Shown: positions 1 through 6,098 of the stretch, piece by piece
Layout: the number at the start of each line of letters is the position of its first letter
Numbering within the stretch: position 1 is the first letter of the stretch
Source of the DNA: Pseudomonadota bacterium
GTDB lineage: Bacteria; Desulfobacterota; Anaeroferrophillalia; Anaeroferrophillales; Tharpellaceae
NCBI GenBank assembly: GCA_015486445.1
Contig: WFRT01000005.1
Coordinates: forward strand, 1 to 6,963
Length of the DNA: 6,963 nt
Direction: 5' to 3'
The notes under the pieces: model-generated
Databases searched by the model: none
The model's input: only the letters and a program-made list of their open reading frames with translations
What the model was told of the DNA's origin: nothing
Position numbers and translations under genes: made by a program

Positions 1-411
1 GAACTCGAACTTGTCCGCTATGCCAGCCGGCCTTACGTGTTTACCGCCTCTTCTTCTCCCTCGGTTATCGCCTCGACCCGCAAGGCCCTGGAGATTATCC
101 GGGAACGCCCGGAATTACGGACCCGGCTCAGGGAGAATGCCGAGCGCCTCTACCACGGTCTGCAACGGGCCGGGTTTGCCCTGGGGCCCGATCTGACCCC
201 GGTGATCGCGGTGCGGATGGCGCAGGCCGAGAATGCTTTCGCGGCCTGGAAACAGCTGCTGGCCGACGGTATTTACGTCAACCTGGTCCTGCCGCCGGCG
301 ACCCCGGACGGCGGCTCGATGCTGCGCTGCAGTGTCAGTGCCGCCCATACCACAGCCCAGATCGAAAGGATTCTGTCAGCTTTTGTCCGGTTGCCGTCCG
401 CCTGGCGCTGA
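1..411 (+). CDS. Alpha-oxoamine synthase (serine palmitoyltransferase-like), C-terminal part
   Basis: The reading frame is open from base 1 to a TGA at 409-411, giving the last 136 residues of a protein whose start lies left of the window. It looks like the small C-terminal domain of PLP-dependent fold-type I enzymes of the alpha-oxoamine synthase family, which condense an amino acid with an acyl thioester and release CO2. The visible family signatures are RPYVFTASSSPS (residues 10-21), YVNLVLPPATP (92-102) and LRCSVSAAHT (108-117), the strand and turn before the last helix. The VNLxLPPATP wording resembles bacterial serine palmitoyltransferases more than BioF or 2-amino-3-ketobutyrate ligase. 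Family members have about 400 residues, so roughly two thirds, including the PLP lysine, is missing and the acyl and amino-acid substrates cannot be read. Alternatives are an RkpG-type enzyme of capsule synthesis or a CqsA-like autoinducer synthase. An envelope role is favoured by the exporter and carbohydrate genes downstream. Confidence 0.8.
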   Translation, partial: ELELVRYASRPYVFTASSSPSVIASTRKALEIIRERPELRTRLRENAERLYHGLQRAGFALGPDLTPVIAVRMAQAENAFAAWKQLLADGIYVNLVLPPATPDGGSMLRCSVSAAHTTAQIERILSAFVRLPSAWR

Positions 412-475
412 AGCCAAAGGGGCGGTTTCCCGGTCACGCTACGATCTGTAACCAAGGGTTGCCGGCCAAAATATC

Positions 476-2188
476 ATGCGCATTATTTCCGCTCTTTTCC
501 GGGCCTATCCGGGCCGCACCCTGACCATGCTCGCGGCCATCATCCTGGCCGGCCTGGCCGAGGGTTTCGGCCTGGCCACGCTGCTGCCGCTTTTGACCGT
601 GGTGGTGGGCGGCGGGTCGGCCGGGGCCGCCGGCCAGTTCGGCAGCCCGGCCGGGCGCATGGTGGTCAAGACCTTGGCCTTTCTCGGACTTGAAGCCCGT
701 CCCGCAACCCTCCTGGCCATCGTTGTCGGCGCCATCCTTCTCAAGTGTATCCTGGTCCTGATTGCCAAGCGTGAAGTGGGCTACGCCGTGGCCCACGTGG
801 CCACCGATCTCAGGCTGCGCCTGATCAGGGCCCTGCTCAGGGCGCGCTGGGAATATTACGCACGCCAGCCGGTCGGGGCCCTGGCCAACGCCGTGGCCAC
901 CGAGGCGATGCGTGCCTCGCAGGCCTATTTGAGCGCCGCCAACACCGCCGCCCTGGCGATCCAGGCGCTGGTCTACATCGGGGTCGCCCTGCTGGTTTCC
1001 TGGCCGATAACCCTGGTTTCCCTGGGCGCGGCCCTGCTGCTTTTGGCCCTGCTGCACCAGCTGGTGAAGAAATCGCGCCGGGCCGGAGCCCGGCAGACCG
1101 ATCTTTTACAACTTTTGCTGGGACACCTTACCGACAGCCTGCAGTCGATCAAGCCGCTCAAGGCGATGGCCCGCGAAGAGCGGGCCGACACCCTGCTGGT
1201 CAGAGAAACCACGCGTCTCAACCGGGCCCTGCGCAAACAGGTCTTTACCAAGGCCGCGGTCAAGGCCCTGCAGGAGCCGCTGGTCATGCTGGTGCTGATC
1301 GTCGGTCTCTATTTCGCCCTGACCGTACTCAAAATGGCGATGGCCGGGATCATGGTGCTGGTCTTTCTCATCGCCAAGTCCCTGCAGCAACTGGGCAAGG
1401 TCCAGCAGAATTACCAGAAAATGGTGATTTTCGAGAGCGCCTACTGGTCCCTGCTCGACAAGATCGAGGAAGCTGAAGGTGCTGCCGAACAGGCTGCCGG
1501 CTGCCGGCCGCCGACCCTGGAAAAGGGGATTTCCCTGGCCGGGGTTTCATTTTCCTACGGGGAGCAGATGGTGCTGGACGGGGCGACGCTCTGCTTTCCG
1601 GCCGGCAGCCTGACCTCGCTGGTCGGCCCTTCCGGGGCCGGCAAGACCACGATTCTCGATCTCCTTGCCGGGCTCTGCCGGCCCCGGGCCGGACGCATCA
1701 TGGTGGACGGATGTGACCTTGAAGAGATCGATATAAAAGCCTGGCGCCGGCTGCTCGGCTACGTGCCCCAGGAACCCCTGCTGCTGAACGATTCGGTGCG
1801 CATCAATATTACCCTGGGAGATCCTGATATCGACGACAGGCAAGTGCTGGCGGCGCTTGACGCGGCCGGGGGGCTTGAGTTTGTCAAGGCTATGCCGGGC
1901 GGTCTCGAAGCCGGGGTCGGAGAGCGCGGGGAACAGCTTTCCGGAGGCCAGCGTCAGCGCCTGGCCATCGCCCGGGCTCTGGTCGGCCGGCCGCGGCTGC
2001 TGTTGCTGGACGAGGCGACCAGCGCCCTCGATGGAGAGAGCGAGGCGGCCATCTGCCGGACCCTGGAAAAGCTTAAAGGTGAACTTACGATTATCGCCGT
2101 TTCCCATCGCCCGGCCCTGGTCGAGATCGCCGACCAGGCTTTCCGGCTTGAAAAAGGCCGCGTGCGGCCTTATGGGGAGAAAAATTGA
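476..2188 (+). CDS. ABC exporter, fused membrane and ATPase domains (MsbA-like)
   Basis: This is a complete 570-residue half-transporter that should work as a homodimer in the inner membrane and export a lipid-like or other amphipathic substrate. The membrane domain (about 1-330) has hydrophobic segments near 15-45, 78-97, 155-175, 178-196 and a long block at 268-300, as expected for six helices. The nucleotide-binding domain has every key motif: Walker A GPSGAGKTT (384-392), Q-loop Gln432, signature LSGGQ (488-492), Walker B LLLLDE (508-513), D-loop SALD (516-519) and H-loop His544. The length matches MsbA-type exporters (about 580). A Gly/Ala-rich stretch at 44-60 follows the first helix. 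The ATG at 476 is chosen because it places a basic N-terminus before helix 1, although the ribosome-binding site is weak (only AAGGG about 17 bases upstream). It follows the oxoamine synthase by 64 bases without a terminator, and its stop overlaps the next start. The substrate is inferred only from neighbours; a lipid or glycolipid is plausible, and a peptide or other product is not excluded. Confidence 0.93.
   Translation: MRIISALFRAYPGRTLTMLAAIILAGLAEGFGLATLLPLLTVVVGGGSAGAAGQFGSPAGRMVVKTLAFLGLEARPATLLAIVVGAILLKCILVLIAKREVGYAVAHVATDLRLRLIRALLRARWEYYARQPVGALANAVATEAMRASQAYLSAANTAALAIQALVYIGVALLVSWPITLVSLGAALLLLALLHQLVKKSRRAGARQTDLLQLLLGHLTDSLQSIKPLKAMAREERADTLLVRETTRLNRALRKQVFTKAAVKALQEPLVMLVLIVGLYFALTVLKMAMAGIMVLVFLIAKSLQQLGKVQQNYQKMVIFESAYWSLLDKIEEAEGAAEQAAGCRPPTLEKGISLAGVSFSYGEQMVLDGATLCFPAGSLTSLVGPSGAGKTTILDLLAGLCRPRAGRIMVDGCDLEEIDIKAWRRLLGYVPQEPLLLNDSVRINITLGDPDIDDRQVLAALDAAGGLEFVKAMPGGLEAGVGERGEQLSGGQRQRLAIARALVGRPRLLLLDEATSALDGESEAAICRTLEKLKGELTIIAVSHRPALVEIADQAFRLEKGRVRPYGEKN
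2174..2180 (+). promoter_or_regulatory. Ribosome-binding site supporting a TTG start
   Basis: GGGGAGA lies inside the last codons of the ABC exporter, four bases before the TTG at 2185-2187. That TTG overlaps the exporter stop as TTGA. The purine-rich site and the overlap decide for TTG as the start of the PLD-like gene and suggest translational coupling. Confidence 0.5.
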
Positions 2189-3372
2189 AACCTTCGGCCG
2201 GTTTTTCAAGACTTGACCGCCCCCGGGTTTTTTTCAGTGGCGGCGACCGCCCGGCCGGGGTCCTGCGCGACCTGTTGCAGGAGCGTATCGCAGCGGTGCC
2301 GGCCGGCGGCAGTATTGACTGGGTGACCTACTACCTGCGGGATATGGGCCTGGCCCGGGCCCTGGCCGCCGCCCGCCGGCGCGGGGTTCGGGTAACGGTG
2401 ACGGTCGAGGCCCGGCCGCGTACCCGGCAGGCCAACCGGGAGGTTGCCGGGTTCCTGGCCTCGGAGGACGGGCTCGGAAGCGGTTTTCGGGAGCTGGCCC
2501 TGCCCGGCCTGCCGGGGGGTCTTTTCAATTCTCGCCTGCATGGCAAGCTCTACTGTTTCTCCGGGCCGCTGCCCTGCGCCCTGATCGGCTCGTTTAATCC
2601 TTCTGGTAACCCTTCCGGTAATTTTTTCGGCAACCCTTCCGGCAACCGCCTTGTTGGCGGCAGACTTTCCGAAGGCGATGAGCCCGGCGTTGAGGTTGGC
2701 GGGAGCCCTCCCGATACCGGGCGTGAAGCGGCCATCCTGGCCGAGATCGGTGACCAGGACCGGGGCTACAACCTGCTGGTCGAGTTGACCGGGGAGAAGC
2801 TGGTCCGGGGGCTTGTCAGCCATGCCCGCTGGCTGAACCGGCTCAAACCGGGCTGGGGGGTGCGGTGCGATTTTTATCTCAATCGCCATCTTCGAAAAGA
2901 TGATATGGAAATTTTTTTCTGGCCCCGACTGCGGCCCCACCCGGTTCTGCAACGGCTGCGCACAATGGGTCCCGGAACCCGGGTGCGGATGGCGGCTTCC
3001 CATTTGCGGGGGGGCGATGTGGTGGCTTGTCTGCGGGCCCTGGCCCGGCGGGGCATCAGCTTCGAGATCCTGGCCGAGGCGACCGAGCGCCGGGTTCCGT
3101 TCGGGGTGGAAAAAAAGCTTAAAGAGGCCGGCATCGGTTTGCGCCGGGTCGGGCTCGATACCGGTCTGCCGATGCACGACAAGTTTCTTTTAGCTGAAAA
3201 GGGCGGGGAATTTATGACGGCTTTCGGCAGCTTCAACTGGACGACCCGCTCGCGCTGGTTCAACTACGAGATCGGCGCCCTGGCGAAAAACCCGCAACTG
3301 TTTGCAATCTTTACCGACCGCTGGCATGAACTCGAAGCCGCGGCGATTTGCAGGAGAACGGGAAAAAGATGA
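2185..3372 (+). CDS. Phospholipase D superfamily protein with two altered HKD motifs
   Basis: This 395-residue protein without signal peptide or clear membrane segment has the two-lobed layout of PLD-superfamily enzymes, which cleave or transfer phosphodiesters through a phosphohistidine intermediate (cardiolipin synthases, phospholipases, some nucleases). Lobe 1 has HGK (His119, Lys121) followed by GSFNPSGN (135-142). Lobe 2 has MHDKFLLAE (330-338) and GSFNWTTRS (348-356). The His, Lys and GSxN elements are intact in both. The residue eight after each His, normally Asp, is Ser126 in lobe 1 and Glu338 in lobe 2, and the spacing to GS is longer than the usual six residues in both. A loop at about 138-185 interrupts lobe 1 and begins with a repeated NPSG sequence. 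The TTG start is chosen for its 4-base overlap with the exporter stop and the GGGGAGA site upstream. The next gene starts in an ATGA overlap. A role in modifying or joining phospholipid or glycolipid head groups is inferred from neighbours; a nuclease-like activity is less likely here. Confidence 0.85.
   Translation: MKPSAGFSRLDRPRVFFSGGDRPAGVLRDLLQERIAAVPAGGSIDWVTYYLRDMGLARALAAARRRGVRVTVTVEARPRTRQANREVAGFLASEDGLGSGFRELALPGLPGGLFNSRLHGKLYCFSGPLPCALIGSFNPSGNPSGNFFGNPSGNRLVGGRLSEGDEPGVEVGGSPPDTGREAAILAEIGDQDRGYNLLVELTGEKLVRGLVSHARWLNRLKPGWGVRCDFYLNRHLRKDDMEIFFWPRLRPHPVLQRLRTMGPGTRVRMAASHLRGGDVVACLRALARRGISFEILAEATERRVPFGVEKKLKEAGIGLRRVGLDTGLPMHDKFLLAEKGGEFMTAFGSFNWTTRSRWFNYEIGALAKNPQLFAIFTDRWHELEAAAICRRTGKR
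2596..2643 (+). repeat. Four in-frame 12-bp units encoding NPSG, NPSG, NFFG, NPSG
   Basis: Four adjacent 12-base units start at 2596, 2608, 2620 and 2632. Units 2 and 4 (AACCCTTCCGGT and AACCCTTCCGGC) differ at one base, unit 1 (AATCCTTCTGGT) differs a little more, and unit 3 (AATTTTTTCGGC) encodes NFFG. They are in phase with the PLD-like gene and cover residues 138-153, directly after the first GSF of the active-site region. The first unit belongs to the family motif GSFNPSGN, so the others look like duplications of it. Confidence 0.8.
3352..3356 (+). promoter_or_regulatory. Possible ribosome-binding site before the ATG at 3369
   Basis: AGGAG lies 12 bases before the ATG at 3369, a long spacing, with a second purine-rich stretch GGGAAAAAG directly before the start. 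It argues against the TTG at 3348, whose own codons would contain this site, and supports the ATG that overlaps the preceding stop. Confidence 0.4.
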
Positions 3373-4745
3373 AAAAGGCAACCTCGCCCGCAACCATTAT
3401 CATGCCGGTGGAAAGCCAGGTCCGGGAGTTGGACGCCAAGCTCCTGCTCTCCTGCCTGCTGGCGGAACGGGGATTTCCGGTGGTTATCGGTTCCCGGGCC
3501 TTTATCCATTTTCTGGTCGAAAAGCTGCCCCGCGGGGTCTACATGGCCAAGAGCATGCGGAAGTTGAGCATCCGCATGTTCACGATCCTGCGCCAGCTCG
3601 GCCATGAGATTGTCGCCTGGGACGAGGAAGGCCTGGTCCGCTGGCCGGATGAGGAGTATTACCGCTGGCGACTTTCTCCGGTTACCCTGGAGTTGACCAA
3701 CCACTTGCTGGCCTGGGGAGAGGATGACGCCCGGGTGTTGCGTGACTACCCCGGTTTCCCCGGGACCCCGATGCATATAACCGGCAACCCCAGGATCGAT
3801 TTGCTGCGTCCGGAACTGCGCGATTTCTACCGCGAGAGGGCCGACCGGCTGGTGGAAAAATATGGCGATTTCGTGTTGATCAATACCAATTTCAGCAAGG
3901 TCAACCACTTCTTTTCCCATTTGAGCGAATTGAAGGAGCCGGCCGCGCGCCTGGCCGCCGGTGGTGTCGAAACCTTCGATGCCGGCAAGGGGAGGCTCAA
4001 ACAGCAGCTTTTTGAACATTTCCTGCAAATGCTGCCGGAGCTCTGTCGGGCGGTTCCCGGGCACACCGTCGTGGTTCGCCCCCACCCGGCCGAAAATCAC
4101 GGCCCCTGGCTTGAAATCGCCAGGGGCTGTCCCAATCTTAAGGTGGTCAACGAGGGCAGTGTCACCCCCTGGCTGATGGCGGCCCGTTTGTTGATCGCCA
4201 ACGGCTGCACGACGATGATCGAATCCGCCGTCCTGGGAACCCCGACAATCGCCTACCAGCCGGTACTCGACCCCCGTTACGATGACGACCTGCCCAACCT
4301 GGTCAGCCACCGGGCTTTTACCCAGGACGACCTGCTCTCCCAGGCCGAGGCGGTGATGGCCGGCTCCCTGGGGGTGCTTTCGGAAGCCGACCGGCGCCGG
4401 GTGCTCGACCGGCATCTCGCCGCTCTCGACGGTCCCCTGGCCGGCGAGCGCATCGTCGGGGTGCTGGAGGAGGCGGGCTACCTGGCGGGTCCGCCGGCCC
4501 CCGCCCCGGCCGCATCCTTCATTCGGGGCCTGCTCCATAACAAGGCCAGGACGTTGAGCAAGAAGATCAACATGCGCCGCCCCGGCCACCGCAACAACCT
4601 GAAGTACCACGCCCACCGTTTTCCCGGGGTTACGGTGGCCGACCTTCAGGCCGGCATGGCCCGGTTCGGAACTCTCCTGGGACGTGATTTCGCCGGCCTG
4701 AAAGTGAAACAGCTACAGGAGCATATCTTTCGCATCGAGCCGTAA
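3369..4745 (+). CDS. Surface carbohydrate biosynthesis protein, GT-B-like fold
   Basis: The product has 458 residues from the ATG at 3369, which overlaps the PLD-like stop as ATGA; a TTG at 3348 in the same frame would add seven residues but is less likely. I recognise the pattern of a family usually annotated as surface carbohydrate biosynthesis protein, related in fold to UDP-GlcNAc 2-epimerases and to KpsS- or CDP-glycerol-transferase-like GT-B proteins. Seen in order: a Rossmann-like N-terminal half opening with a hydrophobic strand and MPVES, the linker motif TGNPRID (138-144), then the C-terminal half with VVRPHPAENH (234-243) and NGCTTMIESAVLGTPT (278-293). The latter two correspond to the nucleotide-sugar or nucleotide-binding region of GT-B enzymes, with Glu285 as a likely ligand of the nucleotide. 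No signal peptide or membrane helix is seen, so it should act at the cytoplasmic face of the membrane. The last 80 residues are basic and may mediate membrane or partner contact. Donor and acceptor cannot be read from sequence. It is the last gene of its operon, followed by a terminator. Confidence 0.77.
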   Translation: MKKATSPATIIMPVESQVRELDAKLLLSCLLAERGFPVVIGSRAFIHFLVEKLPRGVYMAKSMRKLSIRMFTILRQLGHEIVAWDEEGLVRWPDEEYYRWRLSPVTLELTNHLLAWGEDDARVLRDYPGFPGTPMHITGNPRIDLLRPELRDFYRERADRLVEKYGDFVLINTNFSKVNHFFSHLSELKEPAARLAAGGVETFDAGKGRLKQQLFEHFLQMLPELCRAVPGHTVVVRPHPAENHGPWLEIARGCPNLKVVNEGSVTPWLMAARLLIANGCTTMIESAVLGTPTIAYQPVLDPRYDDDLPNLVSHRAFTQDDLLSQAEAVMAGSLGVLSEADRRRVLDRHLAALDGPLAGERIVGVLEEAGYLAGPPAPAPAASFIRGLLHNKARTLSKKINMRRPGHRNNLKYHAHRFPGVTVADLQAGMARFGTLLGRDFAGLKVKQLQEHIFRIEP

Positions 4746-4787
4746 AAAGCGCGGCCGTTTAGCCAGTGACAAGTCGTTGCCAGGACC

Positions 4788-4819
4788 AAAAAAAGGCGGG
4801 AGTCAATCCCGCCCTTTTT
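4788..4819. terminator. Bidirectional intrinsic terminator between convergent operons
   Basis: A perfect 7-bp stem GGCGGGA (4795-4801) / TCCCGCC (4807-4813) with a 5-base loop is flanked by seven A on the left and, after one C, five T on the right. Read left to right it ends the plus-strand operon 43 bases after its last stop. Read right to left, the hairpin is followed by seven T and ends the minus-strand pair. Confidence 0.87.
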
Positions 4820-4836
4820 GGGTTGTTCACGCCGCG

Positions 4837-4860
4837 GCAACCCGCCTTCGGGTGGTTTGC
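4837..4860. other. Bulged inverted repeat next to the terminator
   Basis: GCAACCCG (4837-4844) can pair with CGGG (4849-4852) and TTGC (4857-4860), with a CCTT loop and a TGGT bulge. It lies 7 bases after the stop of the minus-strand exported protein and has no T-tract, so it could be an RNA 3'-end structure or chance in G+C-rich DNA. Confidence 0.3.
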
Positions 4861-4867
4861 CTACGGG

Positions 4868-6073
4868 TTATTTCAGGGCATCCTCGGCATCATCGAAACC
4901 GACGTCAAAGCACTGCTCGTCGTCGCCGAAGACGTAGTAAAGCCGGTTGTTTTGCACCATCAGGCCGAACTGGACCTGTTCAAGCCCCTCCAGGTCGTCG
5001 AGAAAGTCCTCGAAATCGATCGAAGGGTGGAGAAATTTCCCCGGATCGGCTTTGAAACGATAGATCTTGGTGAGGTTCTGCCCCCGGCTGCGCGAAATGA
5101 AACGGCCTTCCCGTTTCAGTGCCCGGCGCAGCCGCCGCGCCCAGCCATGGTCGTGGAAGCCGCAGAACTGGAGGGTGTATTCAAAGCCTTCGCTAAGTTT
5201 CCGCTGCCAGTCGGCAATCACTTCGTTGACCCCGACCTTTTCACTGATAACCTTGGCGCAATTGCGCATCGCGTTGATGACGCTGGCCTTCTGGTTTTCT
5301 CCGTTGCCGTAGACGTCGCGGCTGAAGGAGACGATGTCGTTTGAGGGAATGTTGTAGAAGCGCAGCACCAGGCCGACCCGGCTCTTCCAGTAACGGCCGT
5401 GGTCCATTTCGCGGAGATCCCCGGGGTTGATGTCGAGGGAGCCGTAGAGCAGATAATTGACCTCGGTTGAATTGCGGATGAAGCTTTGAAAGACCCGGGA
5501 CGGTTTCTGTTCTTCTGCCATCGCCTTGAGCATTGCTTCCGGCGGCGGCGCGAGGCGAAACCCGGCTTTTGCGAAATACTCTTCCAGGTGATTGTTGATC
5601 CGGTCGATAAAGGCCTGGCGGCTGTCGGCCAGGGCGTCAGGCAGGGTGCGGAAGACGATGCCGATGTTGAGTTGGGGACGATCCATGGCTTTCAAGGTCG
5701 ATTGCTGGTGTTTGTGGATCAGGGCCAGGATGCCGCTTTTGTCGACCTCGCAGAAAAAGATCGGTTTAAAGCTGCCGTCGGCCAGCGGCTTGCGGTTCAG
5801 GATGCGGCGGATGCGGACCAGCCTGTCGGCCTGTTTGTGGGCCGCTTGCCGGGCGCTTTCCGGGATTTCCAGGTTGCCCATTGTTTTTAAAGCCCGGTCC
5901 AGGGCCAGCGAGCGGGCCCGGGTCTTGGCCTCCTGCATGGTCGGGGTCGCAACCAGCAGGCCGTCGACCTTGATGATTTCACCGGCAAAAGTTACGGAGG
6001 GCAGCAGCAAAAACAGTCCGGCAGAGAGGATGAAGAGTGCTTTAAGCAGGTTAGGGCCGGGTTTTGAAAGCAT
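4868..6073 (-). CDS. Exported protein of unknown function, FlgT/LPP20-like N-terminal pattern
   Basis: This 401-residue protein begins with a good Sec signal peptide: Lys4 and Lys11, a hydrophobic core at about 12-25, and a probable cleavage after TFA (Ala30). There is no lipobox cysteine and no later membrane helix, so a soluble periplasmic location is expected. The mature N-terminus has a strand with VDG, then a helix rich in Ala/Arg (QEAKTRARSLALDRALKTMG, 47-66) and a later FFCEVDKSG strand. This order resembles the N-terminal domain of flagellar assembly protein FlgT and LPP20-type envelope proteins, but the match is by general pattern only. The middle (about 135-290) has alternating strands and helices that might form a second domain, and the C-terminus is strongly acidic. 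The ATG at 6071-6073 is preceded by AAGG at a 7-base spacing. It follows the upstream gene by 25 bases and is probably co-transcribed with it. No flagellar genes are visible, so a flagellar role is not supported by context. Confidence 0.85.
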   Translation of the reverse strand: MLSKPGPNLLKALFILSAGLFLLLPSVTFAGEIIKVDGLLVATPTMQEAKTRARSLALDRALKTMGNLEIPESARQAAHKQADRLVRIRRILNRKPLADGSFKPIFFCEVDKSGILALIHKHQQSTLKAMDRPQLNIGIVFRTLPDALADSRQAFIDRINNHLEEYFAKAGFRLAPPPEAMLKAMAEEQKPSRVFQSFIRNSTEVNYLLYGSLDINPGDLREMDHGRYWKSRVGLVLRFYNIPSNDIVSFSRDVYGNGENQKASVINAMRNCAKVISEKVGVNEVIADWQRKLSEGFEYTLQFCGFHDHGWARRLRRALKREGRFISRSRGQNLTKIYRFKADPGKFLHPSIDFEDFLDDLEGLEQVQFGLMVQNNRLYYVFGDDEQCFDVGFDDAEDALK

Positions 6074-6080
6074 GATTATA

Positions 6081-6084
6081 CCTT
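6081..6084 (-). promoter_or_regulatory. Ribosome-binding site of the exported protein gene
   Basis: On the minus strand AAGG (within ACAAGG) lies seven bases before the ATG at 6073. It sits in the 25-base gap after the stop of the upstream gene and supports the chosen start. The spacer contains TATAAT, which is too close to the start codon to serve as a normal promoter element for this gene. Confidence 0.5.
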
Positions 6085-6098
6085 GTGTCAGTCGATAT

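Noticed and set aside
434..1057. A 207-codon open frame on the minus strand across the start of the ABC exporter
   Set aside because: Its Gln/Gly/His-rich composition is typical of an antisense shadow; the plus frame encodes membrane helices of an exporter.
2206..3177. A 323-codon open frame on the minus strand inside the PLD-like gene
   Set aside because: It is rich in Pro, Gly and Gln without family motifs, and the plus frame carries both HKD regions.
3264..4616. A 450-codon open frame on the minus strand opposite the surface carbohydrate gene
   Set aside because: It is a shadow of a G+C-rich gene: the plus-strand frame has recognisable GT-B motifs and operon overlaps, while the minus frame is low in hydrophobic structure and has no recognisable motif.
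4766..5344. A 192-codon open frame on the plus strand
   Set aside because: It would start upstream of and run through the bidirectional terminator, and lies opposite the 3' end of the exported protein gene.
6075..6080. TATAAT on the minus strand as a promoter -10 element for the exported protein
   Set aside because: It lies between the ribosome-binding site and the start codon, so a transcript from it would lack the site.
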